Origin: Rhodospirillales bacterium 24-66-33
Lineage (GTDB): Bacteria; Pseudomonadota; Alphaproteobacteria; Reyranellales; Reyranellaceae
NCBI GenBank assembly: GCA_002281855.1
Contig: NCHQ01000022.1
Location: forward strand, 62,001 to 126,000
DNA: 64,000 nucleotides
Reading direction: 5' to 3'
How positions within the stretch are numbered: position 1 is the first letter of the stretch; each line of letters begins with the position of its first letter. The position numbers and the translations under genes are program-made. A model generated the notes under the pieces. It searched no databases. It worked only from the letters and a program-made list of their open reading frames with translations, and was not told the DNA's origin. Positions 1-8,880 of this stretch are shown piece by piece.

Positions 1-1
1 C

Positions 2-694
2 GATGGCCGGCTGTTTCCCGGCACCGCGCCCGCCTCGTACAAGGGCGGCTCGATCCAGGTGGTCGACCCGGAGACCGGCAAGTTCGAGACGCTGTACGAC
101 AGCTGCGACGGCCGCAAGCTGAACGGCCCCAACGATCTGGTGTTCGACGATGCCGGCGGCTTCTGGTTCACCGACCTCGGCAAGACCCGCGAGTACGACA
201 ACGATCGCGGCGCCGTCTATTACGCCAAGGCCGACGGCTCGAAGATCGAGCAGAAGGTGTTCCCGCTGGAGCGACCCAACGGCTGCGGCCTCTCGCCCGA
301 CGGCAAGACACTCTACGTCGTCGAGACGCCGACCGCGCGCCTGTGGGCCTTCGATCTGTCGTCGCCGGGCGTCATCAAGGACGCCAACGGCCCCTATCGC
401 GGCGAGAAGGGCCGGGTGGTGGCCGGCCTTGGCGGCTACCAGATGTTCGATTCGCTGGCCGTCGATTCGGCCGGCCACGTCTGCGTCGCGACCCTGATCA
501 CCGGCGCCGTCTCCGACATCTCGCCCGACGGAAAGTCGGTGACGCAGCACAAGCTGCCCGACCCGATGGTGACCAACGTCTGCTTCGGCGGACACGACCT
601 GCGCACCGCCTATGCCACCCTCTCGATGACCGGCAAGCTGGTCAGCTTCGAATGGCCGCGTCCGGGCCTGAAGCTCGAATATCTGAACAAGTAG
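2..694 (+). CDS. SMP-30/gluconolactonase/LRE family protein (5' end missing)
   Basis: The reading frame is open from the first bases of the window, so the N-terminus lies outside it. The visible 230 or so residues have the repeating beta-propeller texture of SMP-30/gluconolactonase proteins: a GPNDLVFD segment, then GGFWFTDLGK, then RPNGCGLSPDGKTLYVVET. These are typical Ca2+-binding propeller blades that hydrolyse sugar lactones or related esters. The exact substrate cannot be read from sequence. The stop is 23 bp before the convergent stop of the DUF2235 gene, with no strong hairpin between them. Confidence 0.8.
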   Translation, partial: DGRLFPGTAPASYKGGSIQVVDPETGKFETLYDSCDGRKLNGPNDLVFDDAGGFWFTDLGKTREYDNDRGAVYYAKADGSKIEQKVFPLERPNGCGLSPDGKTLYVVETPTARLWAFDLSSPGVIKDANGPYRGEKGRVVAGLGGYQMFDSLAVDSAGHVCVATLITGAVSDISPDGKSVTQHKLPDPMVTNVCFGGHDLRTAYATLSMTGKLVSFEWPRPGLKLEYLNK

Positions 695-717
695 GGCCTG
701 GCGCCAAGTGCTGACCG

Positions 718-2088
718 TCAGCCGGTCGGCACGGCGCTTTCGATCGCGGCGAGCGCCTTCGCGGCGTCGGCCTCGTTGTCGGGATCGAGCGTTTCGCCGT
801 TCCAGTCGACGATCCTGATGGGCGATTCGAAGTCCTTCAACGCATAGGTCTGGCGCACGATCTCGATGATCTCCAGCAGATTGCGGGGTGCATAGACTCC
901 CGCGCGGCCGTTGATCGTAATCTGCTGGTTGAGCCGCTCCAGCAGCGAGATATGGATGGCCTCGCCGATCGTCGTGTCGCGACGATCGTAGGACACGGAC
1001 TCCTGCCGCCATCCGGGCCTGGCAATCGGACGATTGGCCAGCGCGCGCCAGGCGAAGGGAAACAGCTTGTACGGGAGCGAGCGCGCGTCGTGCTGGCCCA
1101 GCAGGGAGCAGGCGGTGCCGGCATCCCGCCATCTGGCCCTGGTCCGGTCGATGGGAAAGTCGGGGCAATGGACCGCCAGACGCTTGAGCATCCAGTCGAG
1201 CGTGACGTCATCCAGTGAGGCCAACTCGGGCTCGTTGCGCCGGCGTTCGGCCGAAATATAGCCACCGCCTATGTCGGCATGGGCGCCGGGAAACCAGACC
1301 TGCTCGACCTTGCCCTTCAGCTTCTTGAAGCGGGGTCTGCGCCAGACGGCGGCCCGGAACGGCCGGCGATGCTCGTCGACGGCTATCGCCTGCAGATTCA
1401 CTTCGGTGATCGACGAAAGTTCGACATCGTGGAAGCCATACTTCTCCCGGTTGAACCTGGAGAACCACCATGCGAAGGGGATGCCGAGCGCCCCGACCGT
1501 GTCGAAGACGCCGAGGCACTTCACGCGCACTTCCGCTCGGTCATGCACCAGCCCGTCGAGCTGCACGCTCACGGCGGGCACGCGGTCGGCGGGCGGCGTG
1601 CGGTAGTTGCCCCAGGCCAGTGCCTCGTTCTTCCGGCTGCAGTTCTCGCGGGTCAGCAGGCCGGAGGCGCCAATGTATCCCACCAGCGAGCGCGCGGTGT
1701 AAGCGCCGCGCGAGAAGCCGAAGACGTAGAGGTCGCAGCCCTTCTCGTAGTGATACGACATGAACTTGTAGGCACGCCGGATATTGTCGTGCAGGCCGAT
1801 GCCCAGCACGCCGCCCTTGAACCTGTCGAAGGCGCCCGTGCCCACGCCGCGCTGGTAGAGGACGATGTTCTCCTGGCCCTCGGTGACGTAGCCGTGCGTG
1901 AGCTTGCCGATCGTGGCGGCGGTTTCCGTCGATGTCTCCCGCAGCGTCCGGGCGATCAGGTCCTCGAGCCGGACGATGTTGGTGTCCATGTCGCCGGCCG
2001 CCGGGTCGTTCCACGTGCCGTCGAGCAGCAGGATGATGCGCTTCTTCCGGGACGCAGGCGCGCCTGGCGCCATCTCCGTCGTAGACAT
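718..2088 (-). CDS. DUF2235 domain alpha/beta-hydrolase-like protein
   Basis: This 456-residue protein opens with a basic stretch and then RIILLLDGTWND (about 17-28), the hallmark start of DUF2235. A GFSRG nucleophile elbow sits at 124-128 (candidate Ser126), followed by AYTAR. DUF2235 is an alpha/beta-hydrolase-like family that includes Tle1-type phospholipase effectors of type VI secretion. No VgrG, PAAR or immunity gene is nearby, so an ordinary cytoplasmic hydrolase or esterase is equally likely here. The substrate is unknown. The next upstream gene on the same strand is malonyl-CoA decarboxylase, 83 bp away. Confidence 0.8.
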   Translation of the reverse strand: MSTTEMAPGAPASRKKRIILLLDGTWNDPAAGDMDTNIVRLEDLIARTLRETSTETAATIGKLTHGYVTEGQENIVLYQRGVGTGAFDRFKGGVLGIGLHDNIRRAYKFMSYHYEKGCDLYVFGFSRGAYTARSLVGYIGASGLLTRENCSRKNEALAWGNYRTPPADRVPAVSVQLDGLVHDRAEVRVKCLGVFDTVGALGIPFAWWFSRFNREKYGFHDVELSSITEVNLQAIAVDEHRRPFRAAVWRRPRFKKLKGKVEQVWFPGAHADIGGGYISAERRRNEPELASLDDVTLDWMLKRLAVHCPDFPIDRTRARWRDAGTACSLLGQHDARSLPYKLFPFAWRALANRPIARPGWRQESVSYDRRDTTIGEAIHISLLERLNQQITINGRAGVYAPRNLLEIIEIVRQTYALKDFESPIRIVDWNGETLDPDNEADAAKALAAIESAVPTG

Positions 2089-2171
2089 TCGTCGTTCCCC
2101 GCAAGTGAGAGGGGAACTACACCATCAATTGCGGAGCGCGACCACATCGCCCGTAGATGCGGGGGCGCATA

Positions 2172-3563
2172 TCATCCCTTCGTCTGCCCCCGCACATCGC
2201 GGCTGGCGACGACCCTGCCGGCGGCATAGGCCTCGTGGTTGGCGTCGACCTCGGAGAGCTTGTAGCGGTAGTTCACCATCATCCCGTAGGACTGCTTGAA
2301 CCCGTTGGCGCTGGTGTCGCCCAGCCAGTTCAGCCGCTCGACGAGGGCGCCGTTGCCGAGGTGGAAGTGCGCCACCTTGTCGAGCGCGCGGCCCTTGTCG
2401 GTGGCGGTGAGGTAGACGGCGGCGAGCCGCGTCAGGATCGGGCGAAGCGCCTTGTCGATCGCCGGCACTTCCCACCAGTTGGGGCGGGCCAGCAGCTTGA
2501 GGACGGCCGCCGCGCCGTAGGCGTCGTCGATGACCGGCCCCAACGAGGTGATCTCGCTCGGGGTGAGGGCGCCGTCGCCCTCGGTCTTGAACCGGTGCTC
2601 GACATGCTGGCGCAGGCCGGGGATCGGCGACAGGGTGGCGAAATCCTTAATGTTGGGCAGGTCGCGCGAGAGTTGGTCGGCCACGCGCTTGATCAGGAAG
2701 TTGCCGAAGCTGATGCCCGCCAGGCCCTGCTGGCAGTTCGAGATCGAGTAGAAGATCGCGGTGTTGGCACGCTTGGGATCGTGCGTCTCGTCGCGCGCAT
2801 CGAGCAGGCGCTGCACGTTGCCGGCCATGCCGTCGACCAGGGCCACCTCGACGAAGATCAGCGGCTCGTCGGGCATGCGCGGATGGAAGAAGGCGAAGCA
2901 GCGTCGGTCCGAATCGAGCCGGTTTTTGAGGTCGCGCCACGAGCGGATGGCGTGGACCGCCTCGTAGGTCACGAGTTTTTCCAGCAACGAAGCAGGCGAG
3001 GCCCAGTCGATGCGCACGAGATCGAGGAAGGCGACGTCGAACCAGGCGCCCAGCAGCGAGCGCAGATCTTCGCTCAGCGCCTTGGCGGCGGCATCGCTGC
3101 GGCCCAGCGCCAGCAGTTCGGCGCGGAGATCGACCACGAACTTCACGCCCTGCGGCACGCCGACGAACTCGCGCAGCAACCGTACCGCCGGCGGCTCCAA
3201 CTCGCGGCGCAGCGCCCGGGCGGGCTCCTTGCCGGCGCGCCAGTGATCGACGGTCTTCATCGCCGCTTCACGCGGCAGGCCGTAGTCGCGCGCCAGGGTC
3301 AGCAGGAATTTCTTGCGGCCGGCGGCCGAGAGCGAAAGGTAGGCCTGTCCCAGTTCGGCGGCCCGGCCGCGACGCGCGGTCTCGCCGCCTTTGCCTTCGA
3401 GGCAGGCGTCGATGCGGCCCTTCAGGCGGGGAATGTCGTCGTCGGGCAGATCGGGCCGGAGCGGCGCACCCACCGCCTCGCGGGCGCCGCGGGCGGTGTC
3501 GATGAAAGCAGTGCGAAGTCGTTCGAGGGTACGGTCGACGGTATTGGAGAAGAGCAGGGCCAT
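2172..3563 (-). CDS. malonyl-CoA decarboxylase
   Basis: The product should convert malonyl-CoA to acetyl-CoA and CO2, draining malonyl-CoA or allowing growth on malonate. The 463-residue length is right for the family. An N-terminal helical region (about 1-170) is followed by the acetyltransferase-like catalytic domain, with FFHPRMPDEPLIFVEVAL, then NTAIFYSISNCQQGLAGISFG, and near the C-terminus HFHLGNGALVERLNW followed by SYGMMVNYRY, which supply the conserved His, Ser and Tyr. No malonyl-CoA synthetase or malonate transporter is adjacent, so its metabolic setting is not shown by the neighbours. Confidence 0.92.
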   Translation of the reverse strand: MALLFSNTVDRTLERLRTAFIDTARGAREAVGAPLRPDLPDDDIPRLKGRIDACLEGKGGETARRGRAAELGQAYLSLSAAGRKKFLLTLARDYGLPREAAMKTVDHWRAGKEPARALRRELEPPAVRLLREFVGVPQGVKFVVDLRAELLALGRSDAAAKALSEDLRSLLGAWFDVAFLDLVRIDWASPASLLEKLVTYEAVHAIRSWRDLKNRLDSDRRCFAFFHPRMPDEPLIFVEVALVDGMAGNVQRLLDARDETHDPKRANTAIFYSISNCQQGLAGISFGNFLIKRVADQLSRDLPNIKDFATLSPIPGLRQHVEHRFKTEGDGALTPSEITSLGPVIDDAYGAAAVLKLLARPNWWEVPAIDKALRPILTRLAAVYLTATDKGRALDKVAHFHLGNGALVERLNWLGDTSANGFKQSYGMMVNYRYKLSEVDANHEAYAAGRVVASRDVRGQTKG

Positions 3564-3638
3564 GCGCGGATTATGTCACAGCAAACGTGTCACTCCAGTG
3601 GCGTCACGTGAACGCGGCTTCATGTCCTTGTCGCGCCG

Positions 3639-4277
3639 TCATGAAGACGGCAGGTCGAGCACGCGCCACAGGTACCAGCTCGCGACCGTGCGATAGGGCC
3701 GCCACTTCCGGCCTGCCTTCTCCAGCTCCTTCGGCGACGGCAGTGCGCGCTTCGCGAACGCCTTCGCATAGGCATTGCGCAGACTGTAGTCGTCGACCGG
3801 CAGCACGTCGGGACGGCCCAGGCGGAACATCAGGAACATCTCGGCGCTCCAGCGGCCGATACCGCGGACCGTCACCAGGCGCTCGATCAGCTCGGCATCC
3901 GGGATGTCCTGCGCCACGTCGAGTGTCGGCAGCTCGCCGTCCTCGACGCGGCGCGCGAGGTCCTGCACCGCCGATACCTTGGCGCGCGACAGGCCGCAGC
4001 CGCGCAAGGCCTCGTCCGGCGTCTTCAGGATGTTGCCCGGCGTGAAGCCGTCGGGCGCGTCGGGATAGAGCGCCTCGACCCTGCCGTAGATGGTCGCGGC
4101 CGCCTTGTTGGAGAGCTGCTGGTAGACGATGGCCTCGGCCAGCGAGCCGAACAGGCTGCGCGCGTGTTTCAGCTCCATGCGGAACGGGCCGACCGTGTCG
4201 ATGATCGCGGCCAGCCTCGGGTCGGCGGCCCTGAGATGCGCGACCGCTTTCGCGGGCTTGAACGGAAAGCCGCTCAT
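3639..4277 (-). CDS. DNA-3-methyladenine glycosylase II family (HhH-GPD)
   Basis: This base-excision repair glycosylase would release alkylated purines. The 212 residues carry a helix-hairpin-helix (VRGIGRWSAEMFLMF, 137-151) followed by LPVDD (159-163), whose Asp residues occupy the catalytic position of the HhH-GPD fold. The N-terminal domain present in E. coli AlkA is shorter here, as in many alphaproteobacterial members. It overlaps the upstream ogt gene by the four bases ATGA (4274-4277), so the two alkylation-repair genes are translationally coupled. No ada regulator is seen in the window. Confidence 0.88.
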   Translation of the reverse strand: MSGFPFKPAKAVAHLRAADPRLAAIIDTVGPFRMELKHARSLFGSLAEAIVYQQLSNKAAATIYGRVEALYPDAPDGFTPGNILKTPDEALRGCGLSRAKVSAVQDLARRVEDGELPTLDVAQDIPDAELIERLVTVRGIGRWSAEMFLMFRLGRPDVLPVDDYSLRNAYAKAFAKRALPSPKELEKAGRKWRPYRTVASWYLWRVLDLPSS

Positions 4278-4825
4278 CGGGCCGCGAAAAGGGGGCCCGC
4301 GCCGACTTCGGGGGCACCCTCGATCTCGAGCATGCGGCGCTTGGTCGAGACGCCGCCATTGGCCGAGAAGCCGCCCATCTTTCCGTCGGCGCCCAGCACG
4401 CGGTGGCAGGGCACGATAATGGCGACCGGGTTCCTGCCCAGCGCCTGGCCGACCTCGCGCGATTCTTGCGGCACGCCGAGCCGCCGGGCGATCTCGCCAT
4501 AGGTCATGGTGCGGCCGGGCGGGATGGTGCGCGCCACCTCGTAGACCCTGCGATGGAACTCGGGCGCGGCCTCGAGGTCGAGCGGGATGTCGGCGAGATC
4601 GACGGCGTCGCCCGATAGCAGGGTCCGAACACGGTCGAGCGCGCGCTGCACGCCGGCCGGCACGGCTTCGGCCTCGACGGCACCGGGCCAGCGCCGCTTT
4701 ACACGGGCCCGCGTCGCGGCGGCGGTCGGCTCGGGCAGTTGAAGACCCGCGATGCCGCGGCCGCTCCAGGCGACGGCGCAGGTGCCGATCGGCGTGTCGA
4801 ACAGGGCGAAACCTTGGGCGTTCAT
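4274..4825 (-). CDS. ogt: methylated-DNA--protein-cysteine S-methyltransferase
   Basis: This suicide repair protein transfers the methyl group of O6-methylguanine to its own cysteine. The 183 residues end in the classic active-site block: NPVAIIVPCHRV with acceptor Cys140, followed by GFSANGG. The N-terminal half is a Methyltransf_1N-type domain. It lacks the AraC-like and methyl-phosphotriester domains of Ada, so it is the constitutive Ogt type. It is the first gene of a two-gene repair operon with the HhH-GPD glycosylase, and it is divergent from btaA across 123 bp. Confidence 0.92.
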   Translation of the reverse strand: MNAQGFALFDTPIGTCAVAWSGRGIAGLQLPEPTAAATRARVKRRWPGAVEAEAVPAGVQRALDRVRTLLSGDAVDLADIPLDLEAAPEFHRRVYEVARTIPPGRTMTYGEIARRLGVPQESREVGQALGRNPVAIIVPCHRVLGADGKMGGFSANGGVSTKRRMLEIEGAPEVGAGPLFAAR

Positions 4826-4882
4826 GCTGAACCTTCCTGCCTAACCGGTCATCCCGTCAAGTCGGGAGAAACCCACAGATAG

Positions 4883-4900
4883 CCGTCATCAAACTGGCAC
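4883..4900 (+). promoter_or_regulatory. candidate Pho box upstream of btaA
   Basis: The bases CCGTCAT-CAAA-CTGGCAC match the PhoB direct-repeat consensus CTGTCAT-N4-CTGTCAT at 11 of 14 positions with exact 4-bp spacing. The site lies 48 bp before the btaA start. Betaine-lipid synthesis genes are known to be PhoB-activated under phosphate limitation in Sinorhizobium meliloti, which makes the position meaningful. Confidence 0.6.
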
Positions 4901-4948
4901 TGACAACGGCTAGCGTCGGACGGTCGATATTGAGCCGGAGTCGATTGT

Positions 4949-6181
4949 TTGATCTATCCGCGGGCCGAGAGCCATTCGATCCTGAAGCAGGCGGTGCGCC
5001 GTCATAAGGTGCTGTCCCGCGAGGGACTCCTGGAGAAGCTGTTCGAACGGCTGTTCCGGGGTCTGGTCTACGCCCAGATCTGGGAAGATCCCGAGATCGA
5101 CCTCGAGGCGATGGCGCTGACGCCCGACTGCCACGTCGTGGCCATCGCGTCGGGCGGTTGCAACATCCTGTCCTATCTCACCGCCGATCCGGCGCGCATC
5201 ACCGCCGTCGATCTCAGCCGCGCCCATGTGGCGCTCAACCGGCTGAAACTCACGGCGGCCCAGAAACTGTCGACTTGGTCGGACTACTATCGCTTCTTCG
5301 GCGCCGCCGACTCCGGCGTCAATCCGGGCGTCTACGACCGCGAGATCGCGCCGCATCTCGATGCCGAGAGCCGGGCCTACTGGGAGGGCCGCAGCCTGCA
5401 CCGGGGCGGGCGTCGCCGTATCTCGATCTTTGCGAAGAACGCCTACCGCCACGGCGTGCTCGGCCGCTTCATCGGCGCGGCGCACGTCGCCGCCCGCGTC
5501 TACGGCGTCGACTTCGGCAAGCTCCTCGCGGCGCGCACGATCGAGGAGCAGCAGCGCTTCTTCGACACGGTGCTGGCGCCGCTGTTCGACAAGCCGGCCG
5601 TGCGCTGGGCCACGTCGAACCGCCTGTCGCTCTATGGCCTCGGCATCCCGCCGGCGCAGTACGAGGCGCTGGCCGGCGGCCGCGACATGGGCTCGGTGCT
5701 GCGCGACCGGGTCGAGCGGCTGGCCTGCGGCTTCAGCCTCGACGACAATTACTTCGCCTGGCAGGCGTTCGGCCGTGGCTATGCGCGTAACGGCAGCGGG
5801 CCATTGCCGCCCTATCTCCGGCAGGAGAACTTTGCCGCGGTGAAGCGCGGCGCCGAGCGCGTCGAAGTCATGAACCGCTCGGTGACGGATTATCTCGCCT
5901 CCTGTCCCGCCGGCTCGCGCGACCGCTACGTGCTGCTTGACGCGCAGGACTGGATGACCGACGCGCAGCTCAACGCGCTGTGGACCGAGATCACGCGCAC
6001 CGCGCGGCCCGGCGCCCGCGTGATCTTCCGCACCGCCGCCGAGCCATCGCTGCTGCCCGGTCGTGTCGCGCCCGAGCTGCTCGACCAGTGGCACTACGAG
6101 GCCGAGGCGTCGCGCGCCTTCACCGCGCGTGACCGTTCGGCGATCTACGGCGGCTTCCATCTCTATGTGCTGAAGCCGTGA
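4949..6181 (+). CDS. btaA: S-adenosylmethionine:diacylglycerol 3-amino-3-carboxypropyltransferase (BtaA, DUF3419)
   Basis: BtaA transfers the aminocarboxypropyl group of SAM to diacylglycerol, the first step to the phosphorus-free betaine lipid DGTS. The 410 residues have the DUF3419 signature: AQIWEDPEIDLEAM near the N-terminus, then AIASGGCNILSYL (SAM-binding loop) and ITAVDLSRAHVALN. The C-terminal part holds VLLDAQDWM and ARVIFRTA. The start is TTG at 4949, because an in-frame stop at 4931-4933 rules out anything longer. It overlaps btaB by four bases, and a candidate Pho box lies upstream, so phosphate-starvation control is likely. Confidence 0.9.
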   Translation: MIYPRAESHSILKQAVRRHKVLSREGLLEKLFERLFRGLVYAQIWEDPEIDLEAMALTPDCHVVAIASGGCNILSYLTADPARITAVDLSRAHVALNRLKLTAAQKLSTWSDYYRFFGAADSGVNPGVYDREIAPHLDAESRAYWEGRSLHRGGRRRISIFAKNAYRHGVLGRFIGAAHVAARVYGVDFGKLLAARTIEEQQRFFDTVLAPLFDKPAVRWATSNRLSLYGLGIPPAQYEALAGGRDMGSVLRDRVERLACGFSLDDNYFAWQAFGRGYARNGSGPLPPYLRQENFAAVKRGAERVEVMNRSVTDYLASCPAGSRDRYVLLDAQDWMTDAQLNALWTEITRTARPGARVIFRTAAEPSLLPGRVAPELLDQWHYEAEASRAFTARDRSAIYGGFHLYVLKP

Positions 6182-6831
6182 GCACGACGCTCGCCAATGC
6201 CGGACTGATGGACCGGATCTATCGCCGTCAGCGCCACGTCTACGATCTCAGCCGCAAATACTACCTGCTGGGCCGCGACCGGCTGATCGACGGCCTCGCG
6301 CCGCCACCGGGCGGGCGTGTGCTGGAGATCGGCTGCGGCACCGCGCGCAACCTGATCGCGGTCGCGCAACGCCATCCTGCCACGCCGCTGTTCGGCATCG
6401 ACCTGTCGCTGGAGATGCTCGACACGGCGCGCCGCCGCGTCGAACGCGAGGGACTGGTTGCCCGTGTTCGCCTGGCCCATGCCGACGCAACGCGCTTCGA
6501 CCCGGCGTTGCTGTTCGGCGTGCCGGGCTTCTCGCGCATCTTCTTCTCCTACACGCTGTCGATGATCCCGGAATGGGAGAGGGCGCTGGCTCAGTCGGTC
6601 GTCTGGCTGCAGCCGGGCGGCGAGCTGCATCTCGTCGATTTCGGCGGCCAGGAGCGGCTGCCCCGCTGGTTCCGCGGCGGCCTGCGCCAGTGGCTGGCGC
6701 TGTTCCACGTGATCCCGCGCGACGCGCTGGAGGCCGCTCTGGTGCGGCTGCCCGGCGACATCGAGGTCCGGCGCTTCGAGCGGCCGCATCTCGGCTATGC
6801 CCAGTACGCCGTCTGCCGTCGCTCGGCCTAG
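6178..6831 (+). CDS. btaB: SAM-dependent N-methyltransferase of betaine-lipid synthesis (BtaB)
   Basis: BtaB methylates diacylglycerylhomoserine three times to give DGTS. The 217 residues are a class I methyltransferase: motif I is VLEIGCGTARNL (48-59), followed by FGIDLSLEML. The start is GTG inside GTGA, which overlaps the btaA stop, so the pair is translationally coupled. This fixed order and overlap is the usual two-gene bacterial betaine-lipid operon and supports the assignment better than the generic methyltransferase fold alone. Confidence 0.88.
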   Translation: MSTTLANAGLMDRIYRRQRHVYDLSRKYYLLGRDRLIDGLAPPPGGRVLEIGCGTARNLIAVAQRHPATPLFGIDLSLEMLDTARRRVEREGLVARVRLAHADATRFDPALLFGVPGFSRIFFSYTLSMIPEWERALAQSVVWLQPGGELHLVDFGGQERLPRWFRGGLRQWLALFHVIPRDALEAALVRLPGDIEVRRFERPHLGYAQYAVCRRSA

Positions 6832-6951
6832 TCCGCCATCCCCGCAAAGACATGGCGCCCCTGTTCCAGGGGCATCGCGCGGGGCATTGGCAACCGCCCG
6901 CGGCGGGTGCTAACCCGACACGAACGATTGCCTGTGCCGGGAGTACCCAAG

Positions 6952-8154
6952 ATGACTGAAGCCTTCATTTGCGACGCGATCCGCACCCCCGTCGGCCGCT
7001 ACAATGGCGGCCTGGGCGCCATGCGTGTCGATGACCTGGCCGCCCATCCGATCAAGGCGCTGATGCAGCGCAACGCCAATGTCGACTGGGGCTCGGTCGA
7101 CGACGTGATCTATGGCTGCGTGAACCAGGCCGGCGAGGACAACCGAAACGTCGCCCGCATGGCCGGGCTGCTCGCGGGCCTGCCGGTCGAGGTGGCCGGC
7201 GCCACCGTCAACCGCCTCTGCGGCTCCGGCCTGGAGGCGGCGGGCCATGCTGCCCGCGCCGTGAAGCTGGGTGAAGCCGACCTGATGATCGCCGGCGGCG
7301 TCGAGGGCATGACCCGCTCGCCCTATGTGATGGGCAAGCCCGAGAGCGCCTTCGACCGTTCGATGAAGCTCGAGGACACGGTGCTGGGCTGGCGCTTCGT
7401 CAATCCGCGCCTCAAGGCGGCCTATGGCGTCGATCCGATGGGCCAGACCGCCGAGAACGTCGCCACCGAGCACCAGATCAGCCGCACCGACCAGGACGCC
7501 TTCGCCTATCGCAGCCAGCGCCGCTGCAAGGCCGCGCAGGAGCGCGGCTTCTTCGAGAAGGAGATCGTCAAGGTCTGCGTCAAGAAGGGCAAGGCCGAGA
7601 TCGTCGTCGAGAAGGACGAGCATCCGCGCGGCGATACGACGATGGAGACCCTGTCGAAGCTCTCGGCCGCGTTCCGCGACGGCGGCTCGGTGACGGCCGG
7701 CAATTCGTCGGGCCTGAATGACGGCGCCTGCGCCATGATCATCGCCTCGGAAGCCGCCGCCCGCGCCAACGGCCTGACGCCGCGCGCGCGCATCCTGGGC
7801 ACCGTCTCGGCCGGCGTGCCGCCGCGCGTCATGGGCATCGGCCCGGTGCCGGCGACGCGGAAGCTGCTGGCCAAGCTCGGCATGACCATCGGCGATTTCG
7901 ACACGATCGAGCTCAACGAGGCGTTCGCCGCCCAGGCCCTGGCCGTGCTGCGCCAGCTGGGCCTCGCCGACGACGCCGAGAACGTGAACCCGAACGGCGG
8001 CGCGATCGCGCTCGGTCATCCGCTGGGCGCCTCGGGCGGCCGCCTGATGATCACCGCGCTCAACCAGCTCGAGGCCACCGGCGGCAAGCGCGCGCTCGCC
8101 ACCATGTGCATCGGCGTCGGCCAGGGCATCGCGCTGGCGCTCGAGCGCGTCTGA
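6952..8154 (+). CDS. pcaF: acetyl-CoA acyltransferase, closest to 3-oxoadipyl-CoA thiolase
   Basis: This thiolase would cleave 3-oxoadipyl-CoA to succinyl-CoA and acetyl-CoA, the last step of the beta-ketoadipate or phenylacetate routes. All family marks are present in 400 residues: nucleophile Cys90 in NRLCGSG, GNSSGLNDGA, NEAFAAQ, GGAIALGHPLGASG and a second Cys in TMCIGVGQG. The opening AFICDAIRTPVGRYNGGL resembles PcaF/PaaJ more than PhaA. I chose ATG 6952 over an upstream extension (6907) because the family starts there. No other aromatic-catabolism gene is adjacent, so a general beta-ketothiolase role remains possible. Confidence 0.8.
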   Translation: MTEAFICDAIRTPVGRYNGGLGAMRVDDLAAHPIKALMQRNANVDWGSVDDVIYGCVNQAGEDNRNVARMAGLLAGLPVEVAGATVNRLCGSGLEAAGHAARAVKLGEADLMIAGGVEGMTRSPYVMGKPESAFDRSMKLEDTVLGWRFVNPRLKAAYGVDPMGQTAENVATEHQISRTDQDAFAYRSQRRCKAAQERGFFEKEIVKVCVKKGKAEIVVEKDEHPRGDTTMETLSKLSAAFRDGGSVTAGNSSGLNDGACAMIIASEAAARANGLTPRARILGTVSAGVPPRVMGIGPVPATRKLLAKLGMTIGDFDTIELNEAFAAQALAVLRQLGLADDAENVNPNGGAIALGHPLGASGGRLMITALNQLEATGGKRALATMCIGVGQGIALALERV

Positions 8155-8176
8155 GGTCTCGGCACCGAGACCTTTT
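8155..8176 (+). terminator. intrinsic terminator after the thiolase gene
   Basis: A perfect stem GGTCTCGG / CCGAGACC is followed at once by TTTT, starting on the first base after the stop codon. Confidence 0.8.
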
Positions 8177-8236
8177 CTGAGGCGTGCGGCGCCCGCGCTT
8201 CGGTCGCTTCGCTCCCTGCAGCACTATACGCCGCCG

Positions 8237-8258
8237 GCGCTGCGCCGGGGCGCAGCGC
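8237..8258. terminator. GC-rich hairpin at the 3' end of pncA
   Basis: A perfect 10-bp inverted repeat GCGCTGCGCC / GGCGCAGCGC with a 2-base loop abuts the pncA stop codon. It has no clear T-run, so it may act as a factor-dependent terminator or an mRNA-end stabiliser for the purD-pncA run. Confidence 0.5.
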
Positions 8259-8867
8259 CTACGCCGTAGCGTTCAGATTGATCCCGGCGCGGCGCATGTC
8301 GCTCATCATGCGTTTGCGGCTGTCGTCGAGATCGATGGCGGCCGTCGCTTCGACCACGACGGCCACGTCGAAGCCCGCCTGGCGCGCATCGATGGCCGAC
8401 CAGGCGACGCAGTAGTCGAGCGCCAGGCCACAGAAGATCAGTTTCGTGAAACCGCGCGCCTTCAGGTAGCCGTCGAGGCCGGTGCGCGTCATGCGGTCGT
8501 TCTCGCGGAACGCCGAATAGGAATCGATGCCGGTGTGGAAGCCCTTGCGCACGATCATCTGCGCCTTGGTGATCTCGAGGTCGGGATGGAACGCGGCGCC
8601 CGGCGTGCCCTGGACGCAATGGTCGGGCCACAGGACCTGCGGTCCGTAGGGGAATTGCACGGTCGAGAAGGGCTCGGCGTCCTGCCACGAACTCGCGAAC
8701 GAGGCATGGCCGGCCGGATGCCAGTCCTGGGTCAGCACGACATGGTCGTGGCGGCCGATCAGGCGATTGACCAGCGGCACGATGGCGTTGGCGCCGGCCA
8801 CGGCCAGCGCACCGCCCTCGCAGAAATCGTTCTGGACGTCGACGACGATCAGGGCCTCGTTCGGCAT
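8259..8867 (-). CDS. pncA: nicotinamidase/pyrazinamidase
   Basis: PncA deaminates nicotinamide to nicotinate for NAD salvage. In 202 residues the isochorismatase-like fold shows the whole catalytic and metal set: Asp10 in VVDVQNDF, metal ligands Asp48, His50 and probably His54 in DWHPAGH, Lys108 and nucleophile Cys153 in DYCV. The start ATG is 13 bp downstream of the tgt stop, so it is probably the last gene of the purD-MBL-queA-tgt-pncA run. Confidence 0.93.
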   Translation of the reverse strand: MPNEALIVVDVQNDFCEGGALAVAGANAIVPLVNRLIGRHDHVVLTQDWHPAGHASFASSWQDAEPFSTVQFPYGPQVLWPDHCVQGTPGAAFHPDLEITKAQMIVRKGFHTGIDSYSAFRENDRMTRTGLDGYLKARGFTKLIFCGLALDYCVAWSAIDARQAGFDVAVVVEATAAIDLDDSRKRMMSDMRRAGINLNATA

Positions 8868-8880
8868 CCGGTGCGCTCCG

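Noticed and set aside
718..2088. DUF2235 protein as a type VI secretion effector
   Set aside because: No VgrG, Hcp, PAAR, adaptor or immunity gene is present nearby. The fold alone does not establish secretion.
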